Translations under genes and position numbers: made by a program
Assembly (NCBI GenBank): GCA_964471945.1
Contig: CAYYIJ010000024.1
Coordinates: forward strand, 1 to 26,461
DNA from: JASEHD01 sp964471945
Lineage (GTDB): Bacteria > Bacteroidota > Ignavibacteria > UBA10030 > SZUA-254
DNA length: 26,461 bases
Direction of reading: 5' to 3'
The notes under the pieces: generated by a model
Database searches by the model: none
The model's input: only the letters and a program-made list of their open reading frames with translations
What the model was told of the DNA's origin: nothing
In this document: piece after piece, positions 20,321 through 26,461 of the stretch
How positions within the stretch are numbered: the first letter of the stretch is position 1
Layout of the letters: each line of letters begins with the position of its first letter

Positions 20321-22084
20321 TTATGAATTCTCAAGTGGAATATCACTGAATTCTTTTCTGAAAATTTTTCTCATATATGATTCTACTTCTTCACTGCTTG
20401 AAAGCTGTTGTACTGTTTGTGCAATTTCTTGAGCATGTTTATAATTGATCGACCGAATAATTTTCTTAATTTCTGGTAAAACAGATGGAACAACGCTTAA
20501 CTCGTCCATACCGAGTCCTACCAAAATAGGTATTGCCAAAGGATTCCCAGCCATCTCACCGCAAATTCCAACCCATATACCATGTTTATGACCCGCATTA
20601 ATAATGTGTTTAAGCGTAATTAAAACACTCGGCTCGAGTTCACGGTACATTTTGGCTACTAACTTATTTCCACGATCTACAGCCAATAGATATTGTGTTA
20701 AATCGTTCGAGCCAATACTAAAGAAATCTACTTCGGGTGCTATTGTCGTTGCCATCAGTGCCGCTGATGGAACTTCAATCATAACCCCAACCGGAATTTT
20801 ATCGTGGAATTTAATATTCTTAGCTCTTAGTTCAGCTTTCGCTTTACGAAGATATTCTTTAGCTTTTTTAACCTCTGTGATTGTCGCAACCATAGGAAAC
20901 ATTATTGCGACATTTTTTTGAACGCTGACACGTAAAATTGCACGCAATTGAATAAGGAAGCGTTCGGGTTGATCCAAGCTGATGCGTATCCCTCGCCATC
21001 CAAGAAATGGATTTGCCTCTTCTGCAGTTTCGGGTGCAATTTTATCTCCCCCTATATCGAATGTCCGTATGATAACACGATTCGGGAAGATGCGATCAGC
21101 TATGTTTTTATATTCAATGTATTGTTCTTCTTCAGAGGGAAAATCATCGCGGCCTATAAGCATACTTTCAGAGCGATATAAACCAACACCTTGAGAACCT
21201 TGGTGGACAACATAATCAAGTTCTTCAGCAAGTTCAATGTTTGCAGAAAGCTCGATGCGATGTCCATCCGTCGTTTCGGCAAGAAGATCTTTAAAAGAAA
21301 CAAGTTGTTGTTCAAATTTCAGCATCCGCTCGCGTTTTCGTTCATATTGTTCAATACGCTTTTGAGATGGATGAATGACAAGTGTACCGCTATACCCATC
21401 GATTATCAGTGTATCGCCGGTAACAACGGCGCGGCTGACATCTCCTAAGCCAACGATAGCAGGAATTTTTAATGATCGTGAAAATAATGCAGCGTGGGAT
21501 GTTATCCCTCCGATATCAGTCACATATCCAAGAATATGGTTGCGGCTGAGTATCATGGTATCTGCAGGTGTTAATGTGTGGGCAACAACTATTACAGAAC
21601 CTTCCAATTTTGATATGAGTCGCTCATGCAGCAAATTACGAACGATGCGATTTTTTAAATCTTCCATGTCGTAAGCACGCTCGTGCATATATTCGTCCTG
21701 AGCTTTGAGCATAAGTGCGGCATATTTACCAATCTCATCATTCACGATATATTCAGGGTTTTTCTTTTCTGTATGAATACGTTTCCGAATCGCATCGATC
21801 AAATATTGGTCTTCAAGAACCATCATTTGTGCTTCTAAAATCTTTGCTTTTGCTTCACCTATTTTTTCCTGTGCAAATAAATATATTTTCTGGAGTTCTT
21901 TCGATGATTTTTCAATTGCACGCGAAAAACGCTTAAGTTCACTGTCAATATCTTCATCCTTTAACGAGCGTTCTTCAACTATTGGAATATCTTTGACAAA
22001 AAGATATGCTAATCCAATAGCAATGCCGTGTGATGCAGGTATCCCTTTCAGGATTATTTCTTTTTTTAATTGCCCATCTATCAT
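20321..22084 (-). CDS. ptsI: Phosphoenolpyruvate-protein phosphotransferase (PTS enzyme I)
   Basis: The 587-residue protein transfers phosphate from phosphoenolpyruvate to HPr. The phospho-His lies at about H197 in GGITSHAAL, in the N-terminal swivel domain, and the C-terminal TIM barrel carries RSESMLIGR, NPFLGWRG, MIEVPSAAL, IGSNDLTQY and GICGEMAG with the catalytic Cys. Length is normal (about 570-590). HPr is encoded 6 bases upstream. No EII sugar transporter gene is in the window, so it may serve a regulatory or incomplete PTS; EII genes elsewhere are not excluded. Confidence 0.97.
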   Translation of the reverse strand: MIDGQLKKEIILKGIPASHGIAIGLAYLFVKDIPIVEERSLKDEDIDSELKRFSRAIEKSSKELQKIYLFAQEKIGEAKAKILEAQMMVLEDQYLIDAIRKRIHTEKKNPEYIVNDEIGKYAALMLKAQDEYMHERAYDMEDLKNRIVRNLLHERLISKLEGSVIVVAHTLTPADTMILSRNHILGYVTDIGGITSHAALFSRSLKIPAIVGLGDVSRAVVTGDTLIIDGYSGTLVIHPSQKRIEQYERKRERMLKFEQQLVSFKDLLAETTDGHRIELSANIELAEELDYVVHQGSQGVGLYRSESMLIGRDDFPSEEEQYIEYKNIADRIFPNRVIIRTFDIGGDKIAPETAEEANPFLGWRGIRISLDQPERFLIQLRAILRVSVQKNVAIMFPMVATITEVKKAKEYLRKAKAELRAKNIKFHDKIPVGVMIEVPSAALMATTIAPEVDFFSIGSNDLTQYLLAVDRGNKLVAKMYRELEPSVLITLKHIINAGHKHGIWVGICGEMAGNPLAIPILVGLGMDELSVVPSVLPEIKKIIRSINYKHAQEIAQTVQQLSSSEEVESYMRKIFRKEFSDIPLENS

Positions 22085-22090
22085 ATTTTA

Positions 22091-22354
22091 CTATTCATTA
22101 AATCCATTTTCAATAAGTAAAGCAACTTCTTTTACGGCTTCGGATTCATCTACTCCATCAAATCTAAGGAGAAGTTTCGCTCCTTGTTCAGCAGCAAGCG
22201 TCATTACACCTATTATACTTTTACCGTTTATTTCCATGCCGTCTTTATAAATATAAAAATCTGCTTTGAACTTTGCAGCCGTTTTAACTAATGTCGCGGC
22301 AGGTCGGGTATGTAAACCGTTACGATTTACAATAGTTACCTCATGTTCAATCAT
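22091..22354 (-). CDS. ptsH: Phosphocarrier protein HPr
   Basis: The 87-residue protein has the active His at residue 15 (GLHTRPA) and a serine at residue 46 (GKSIIGVM), the site phosphorylated by HPr kinase in organisms that have it. Both sites are intact. It hands phosphate from enzyme I to EII proteins or regulators. Its ATG overlaps the stop of the polyprenyl synthase gene (ATGA), and ptsI follows by 6 bases. No hprK is in the window. Confidence 0.97.
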   Translation of the reverse strand: MIEHEVTIVNRNGLHTRPAATLVKTAAKFKADFYIYKDGMEINGKSIIGVMTLAAEQGAKLLLRFDGVDESEAVKEVALLIENGFNE

Positions 22355-23373
22355 GAATTCCGTTCGAGAAGTTGATTTGAAAGCCAGAAAAACATGATCT
22401 TATTACGAATTTCCGGCAGTGAATCGAGAGCGAGTTGTGCTTCCATTGTGCTGCGTGCAATTTCTTCCCTTGCTGCTTCAAGAGCTCCCGTTCGCTTGTA
22501 TAATTTTTTCACCTCGATGATTTGAGCCTGAATCATACCAAATCCCGGTTTTATCTGATTGAGTAATTTCAAATCTGCTTCATTTGCTTGTTCAATTGCT
22601 TTTATTAATAGGTACGTTTTTTTACCCTCTCTTACATCACCTCCAATTTTCTTCCCGAAGTTACTAGCGCTGCCAACTATATCTAATAAATCATCTTGGA
22701 TCTGAAAAGCCCTGCTTAGGTATTCACCATATTTTCGGAGTGCATTAATTTGCCTTGTTGTTCCTCCCCCGATAAGCCCCCCGATTTCTATTGCGGCAGT
22801 TATTACCCGACCGGTTTTTTTTGAGATCATTCTAAAATAATCATTTATAGATAATTTGCGTTGTTTTTCAAATTCCTTATCGTAACCTTGTCCCTCACAT
22901 ACCTGTATCAAGGCATCGGTGTACACGCTGATGATTTCCCTGAAGCGGGGTGATTTTGTTTTTAACATAATGTTGTATGCCTGTGCAATCATCGCATCAC
23001 CCGCAAGAATCGCAATACCCTCATCCCATCTTTTATGAACAGTCTGTTTTCCTCGGCGAAGCTCGGCATGATCCATTACATCATCATGGACGAGAGTGAA
23101 GTTGTGAAGAATTTCAATTGCCACCGCTGCGTTGAGAGCTTGCTTTGAGTTGCCGCCCACCGCTTCACACGCTAACAGTACAAGAACAGCACGAAACCGT
23201 TTTCCGCCTGATCTTAAAACATACTCGATGGGTTTGTATATAGAATTTGGCTTTTTATTTTCAATAAGTGACCGAATTTGATGCTCAACCAGAATTTTAT
23301 ATTGATTATAAATCTTGTAAAAATTTGGTGTGTTGAATTTGCCCTTTCTCATGTAATAATAATAAGAAAACAT
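22351..23373 (-). CDS. Polyprenyl (isoprenyl) diphosphate synthase
   Basis: The 340-residue protein is an all-helical trans-prenyltransferase. It has the first Asp-rich motif DDVMD (residues 97-101), followed by LRRG, the second DDLLD (227-231), the RSGGKRFR substrate-binding start, and a KTGR segment. The aromatic F92, five residues before the first Asp-rich motif, usually limits product length, so a C15-C20 product is more likely than a long quinone chain; this is inference. It condenses isopentenyl diphosphate with an allylic primer. The ATG at 23373 and another at 23352 are both possible starts; neither has a good ribosome site. It heads the HPr-EI cluster. Confidence 0.9.
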   Translation of the reverse strand: MFSYYYYMRKGKFNTPNFYKIYNQYKILVEHQIRSLIENKKPNSIYKPIEYVLRSGGKRFRAVLVLLACEAVGGNSKQALNAAVAIEILHNFTLVHDDVMDHAELRRGKQTVHKRWDEGIAILAGDAMIAQAYNIMLKTKSPRFREIISVYTDALIQVCEGQGYDKEFEKQRKLSINDYFRMISKKTGRVITAAIEIGGLIGGGTTRQINALRKYGEYLSRAFQIQDDLLDIVGSASNFGKKIGGDVREGKKTYLLIKAIEQANEADLKLLNQIKPGFGMIQAQIIEVKKLYKRTGALEAAREEIARSTMEAQLALDSLPEIRNKIMFFWLSNQLLERNS

Positions 23374-23383
23374 GCCGTGATAA

Positions 23384-23427
23384 GCAAGAAACAGCTGAAA
23401 AAACCATATTTCCAGCTTTAAACTTGC
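23384..23427 (-). other. Possible leader hairpin before the polyprenyl synthase gene
   Basis: GCAAG/CTTGC (23384-23388, 23423-23427) and AGCTG/CAGCT (23393-23397, 23413-23417) form a two-step interrupted stem ending 11 bases before the ATG at 23373. It may affect translation. The stems are short, so it could be chance. Confidence 0.25.
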
Positions 23428-23676
23428 TTTTCATGTAAATTGTATTATCATATATACAGATTTTATTATTTGTGCTAGTGTGGAAACAGAGGACATTTAT
23501 ATAAACCTCAATTAATTAATGGAATGGAATTGAGCTGCCAATTCTGTCAAGTACAATGATAAATGCGGAGATATATACACCCTACATCGTCGGAGAGACC
23601 AGAGGAATATATCATTATATTGTACTAATTTTCGTAGCATTAATTCACTAAATAATTTTATTATAATTTTTAACTC

Positions 23677-23682
23677 AGGAGG
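23677..23682 (+). promoter_or_regulatory. Strong ribosome binding site of the large secreted protein
   Basis: AGGAGG lies four bases before ATG at 23687. It is the strongest site in the window and fixes this start. Confidence 0.85.
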
Positions 23683-23686
23683 AGTT

Positions 23687-26461
23687 ATGAAACGATGTAT
23701 TAAATGTTGGAGATTTTATTATTCCATTTGTTTGATAACAATATTGATGTCTTATAATATTGTTCTGGCTCAAAATATTTTAACTAAATTTTGGTGTCCT
23801 ACGGGGGGTGTAAACGCGATAGTAAAATCGGAAAATACCATTTATATTGGGGGTGAATTTGGTTATATTGGTCCTCCTACAGGAGGTGGTGCTGCAGTTG
23901 ATATCAATACTGGTATGCTAGATGACTCTTTTCCTAAAATCGGTGGCGTTGTCAATAAAGCTATTTCTGATGGTGAAGGAGGATGGTATATCGGTGGATC
24001 AATTTGGTTCGTTGGTGGTGTCCCAATGAATAATATAGCACATATTAATAAAGATAAATGTCTCGATTTATCCTGGGTTCCTAGGGTAGAGGGAGAAATT
24101 TGGGACCTTGTTTTGCACGATTCAATAATTTATTTATGTGGCAATATTTTATCCATCAATAACGTGCCAAGGAAATACATGGGTGCGATTAACGTCAAAA
24201 CAGGAGCTATTACTTCATGGAATCCTAATCCTAATAAACATGTGGTAACGATGACGTATGCAAACTCAAAATTGTATGTAGGTGGACATTTCGAAAAAAT
24301 AGGTGGACTAAATAGAGGGTGGGCAGCGGCATTAGATCTTGTTAATGGTTATGTTCAAGAGTGGAATCCAGATGTAAATTATTTTGTTGCTGATATAAAA
24401 ATAGCAGGTTCGACAGCTTTTATTGGTGGCGGATTTTCTTATGTAAGAGGTGAAAGGAGAAATCGGATTGCAGCAGTAGATGCTTATTCAGGTAGTTTGC
24501 TAAGTTGGGATCCAAATATCGACAAACATTATGTTTTATCACTATGTCTGCAAGATTCAATCATCTATGCAGGAGGTTATTTTTCAAAAGTTGGTGATAG
24601 CGTACGAAATAATATTGCAGCTATCGATTTAATGACGGGACAAGCTACCGCATGGAATCCGAACTCAGATGGTAGCATTTTAGATATTATCTTAAAAGAT
24701 TCAATTTTATTCGTGTGTGGCGGATTTTTTAACATAGGAGAGAATAAAAGGTATTCTATTGCAGCTTTGGATATTTCGACTGGTCATGCAAAGGGTATTG
24801 ACTTAAATCCAAGTGATTGGGTTTTTTCCATTGCTATTTCGGGAAGTACTATGTATTTAGGTGGTTGGTTTAGTCGTATTTGTGGTGTTAAGAGGAGAAA
24901 TCTTGCAGCATTAGATGCGATTAGCGGGAAGGCATTAAATATGGATTATCCAGTGAATGGTCGTATTGATGTGATGGAGATGTCTAATTCGATTTTATAT
25001 ATTGGAGGATATTTCACGAATGTTGATGGTAAAGATAGGAATAATATCGCTGCAATTGATGTGTCCTCGGGATATGTTACCGATTGGAATCCCAATATCA
25101 ATGGTAATGTTTATTCAATCAAAATCGTAGATTCATCAATTTATGTTGGTGGATCTTTTTGGAGTGTTAGTGGATTTGAAAGAACAAACATTGCGGCAAT
25201 CGATGCAGTTAATGGAGATGTCTTAGATTGGAATCCTGGGGTTAATGGAAGCATTTATTCAATGGTTGTAGCAGACACAATGCTTTATGTCGCCGGGGAT
25301 TTTACTTCAATCGGAAGTATTGAAAGAAACCATATAGCTGGGATTGATTTGAGAACAGGTTCTATTTCAGAATGGAACCCTTCAGCAAATGATGTGGTTT
25401 ATACTATTTATGAATATGATTCCACACTTTATGTAGGAGGTAAGTTTTCAATTATTGGTGGGCGTGATAGAAACTGGTTAGCTCAAATAAGTAAATCAAC
25501 AGGAAATGCTACGGATTGGATATGCAACGCAGATTACGTTGTAAGATGTATTACCATCACAGGTTCTACGATGTATTTGGGAGGAGGTTTTTCTTCGATA
25601 GGTGGAAAACCAAGAAAATCTCTTGCATCTTATGATATTGAAACCAGTGAAATAACACCTTGGAATGCCGAAGTGGACCATGGTCCGATAAACACAATTT
25701 CAATTTCAGATTCTACTATGTATCTTGGGGGATATTTCTACAATATTAAGAATAGTAATTATTCATATTTTGCGGGAATAGAAGGTATTTATTTTAATCA
25801 TGATAAAATAAAAATCAAAGAAGGATGGAATCTAATTTCATTGCCGTTAAAAGGACCCGAGAAAGATTTATCAGTCCTTTTTCCAACCGCAGTCTCTGGT
25901 GCTTTTTATTACGATAAGAGTTATATTATTGATAATACTATTGAAAACGGGATTGGATATTGGGTAAAATTCAATTTCGATCAAGATATTAATAATTGGG
26001 GGAACATTATTGAAACTGATACAATATCAGTAAGGAACGGTTGGAATCTCATTGGTTCAATTTCAAGACCACTACCAATAAATTCAATTACATCTATTCC
26101 AACTGAAATGACTACGTCTGAATTTTTTATGTACGCTGGTGTTTACGAATCAGTTGATACTATCTATCCTGGTTATGGTTATTGGGTGAAAGTAAACAAG
26201 GATGGTAGTCTAATACTTTCTTCTTCATCACATCAGAGTATAGCAAAACGGATACGTATTGTTCCCAATCTTGAGCTTCCTCCACATCCTCCTGAGGAGC
26301 ATGTTGAAAATCCTCGATCAAATATTTCAGAATATATATTATATCAAAACTATCCCAATCCGTTTAATCCCACAACTCGTTTCGATTACGCATTGCCAGA
26401 AGATGTTCATGTAACGTTGAAGATATATAACGTGCTTGGGCAATTGGTTGCAACTGTGATT
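23687..26461 (+). CDS. Large secreted repeat (delta-60/DUF5122-like propeller) protein with T9SS signal, 3' cut by window edge
   Basis: The frame stays open for 925 codons to the window end. It begins with a signal peptide (residues 1-28, hydrophobic SICLITILMSYNIVLA). Thirteen repeats of about 48 residues (nt 23843-25720) follow, with a core of YVGG-F--IGG--R-NIAAID--TG----WNP---G-V-SI---DS, plus a broken fourteenth. This is close to the delta-60 (DUF5122) propeller repeat. Then come two GWNL(I)...GYWVK modules (about 25823-25972 and 26039-26193), and a T9SS sorting domain starting YQNYPNPFNPTT, cut off at the edge. It is probably an exported, surface-attached protein, possibly a binding or adhesive propeller array. 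Function is unknown, and no catalytic motif was seen. Confidence 0.88.
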   Translation, partial: MKRCIKCWRFYYSICLITILMSYNIVLAQNILTKFWCPTGGVNAIVKSENTIYIGGEFGYIGPPTGGGAAVDINTGMLDDSFPKIGGVVNKAISDGEGGWYIGGSIWFVGGVPMNNIAHINKDKCLDLSWVPRVEGEIWDLVLHDSIIYLCGNILSINNVPRKYMGAINVKTGAITSWNPNPNKHVVTMTYANSKLYVGGHFEKIGGLNRGWAAALDLVNGYVQEWNPDVNYFVADIKIAGSTAFIGGGFSYVRGERRNRIAAVDAYSGSLLSWDPNIDKHYVLSLCLQDSIIYAGGYFSKVGDSVRNNIAAIDLMTGQATAWNPNSDGSILDIILKDSILFVCGGFFNIGENKRYSIAALDISTGHAKGIDLNPSDWVFSIAISGSTMYLGGWFSRICGVKRRNLAALDAISGKALNMDYPVNGRIDVMEMSNSILYIGGYFTNVDGKDRNNIAAIDVSSGYVTDWNPNINGNVYSIKIVDSSIYVGGSFWSVSGFERTNIAAIDAVNGDVLDWNPGVNGSIYSMVVADTMLYVAGDFTSIGSIERNHIAGIDLRTGSISEWNPSANDVVYTIYEYDSTLYVGGKFSIIGGRDRNWLAQISKSTGNATDWICNADYVVRCITITGSTMYLGGGFSSIGGKPRKSLASYDIETSEITPWNAEVDHGPINTISISDSTMYLGGYFYNIKNSNYSYFAGIEGIYFNHDKIKIKEGWNLISLPLKGPEKDLSVLFPTAVSGAFYYDKSYIIDNTIENGIGYWVKFNFDQDINNWGNIIETDTISVRNGWNLIGSISRPLPINSITSIPTEMTTSEFFMYAGVYESVDTIYPGYGYWVKVNKDGSLILSSSSHQSIAKRIRIVPNLELPPHPPEEHVENPRSNISEYILYQNYPNPFNPTTRFDYALPEDVHVTLKIYNVLGQLVATVI
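23843..25720 (+). repeat. Thirteen tandem coding repeats of about 144 bp
   Basis: Unit boundaries can be set at each YxGG. Mean unit length is 144 bp (48 residues). Units are diverged at DNA level but hold GG, R-x-x-IAAID, TG and WNP positions. Units 4-6 and 9-11 fit the consensus best. Units 1-3, 7 and 8 are degraded. Confidence 0.8.

Larger units (their letters stand above)
23374..23686. other. Divergent intergenic region, no gene found
   Basis: About 310 AT-rich bases separate the polyprenyl synthase and the large secreted protein gene, so it must hold two divergent promoters. I see a -10-like TATAAT at 23662-23667 on the plus strand, too close to the start codon to be sure, and no -35 box of the kind seen elsewhere here. 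No tRNA, small gene or riboswitch is recognisable. Confidence 0.6.

Noticed and set aside
23843..25720. Regular repeats considered as a CRISPR array
   Set aside because: The 144-bp units are diverged coding repeats in one long frame, with no short identical direct repeats and unique spacers. No cas genes are present.
1..26461. tRNA, rRNA and transposase genes
   Set aside because: I looked for these on both strands by eye and found none. A tRNA search program could still find a divergent one.

Overview
The window looks like chromosome from a low-GC member of the FCB group (Bacteroidota / Chlorobiota / Ignavibacteriota side). The clearest sign is type IX secretion (T9SS) C-terminal sorting sequences of the YPNPFNP type on two proteins, plus a related C-terminal domain on a third. 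Outer-membrane barrel proteins, a Cys-anchored lipoprotein and a single-domain response regulator fit a didermic, environmental lifestyle. Three possible sigma-70-like promoters share TTGACT and a 17-bp spacer. Species cannot be read from the sequence.

Layout. (1) 69-2918, minus strand: a broken diacylglycerol-kinase-like gene, a hairpin terminator, an octaheme c-type cytochrome carrying a T9SS signal, and a CheY-like regulator. (2) 3092-3667, plus strand: rplU-rpmA, with a dyad-containing promoter region. (3) 16122 down to 3677, minus strand: ten closely packed genes. The first three (HExxH/TolB-like/Omp85-like fusion, PQQ-propeller lipoprotein, PEGA protein) overlap at stop/start codons. 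A likely internal promoter then precedes a Crp/Fnr regulator, a PHP phosphoesterase, lumazine synthase (ribH), a PorZ-like double propeller, a GT2 glycosyltransferase, an outer-membrane beta-barrel protein and an RsbW-like kinase. (4) 16167-19139, minus strand: an accessory segment with a DUF4258/YgiT-type toxin-antitoxin-like pair whose toxin-like gene appears internally deleted, a duplicated 5' fragment of the neighbouring fusion gene, a palindromic MITE-like repeat, and a restriction-modification operon (70-aa protein, methyltransferase, PD-(D/E)XK endonuclease, 76-aa protein). (5) 23373 down to 19208, minus strand: polyprenyl diphosphate synthase, HPr, PTS enzyme I and phosphoglucose/phosphomannose isomerase. 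(6) 23687 to the right edge, plus strand: a large secreted propeller protein with 13 repeats of about 48 residues, cut by the window end inside its T9SS signal.

A theme is the cell envelope. The PorZ-like protein would act in T9SS, which would export the cytochrome and the repeat protein. The fusion protein with its coupled BamB-like lipoprotein looks like a compact outer-membrane assembly or proteolysis module, and is the best candidate here for an undescribed system. The Crp-type regulator and the RsbW-like kinase bracket the envelope genes and may control them; that link is inference.
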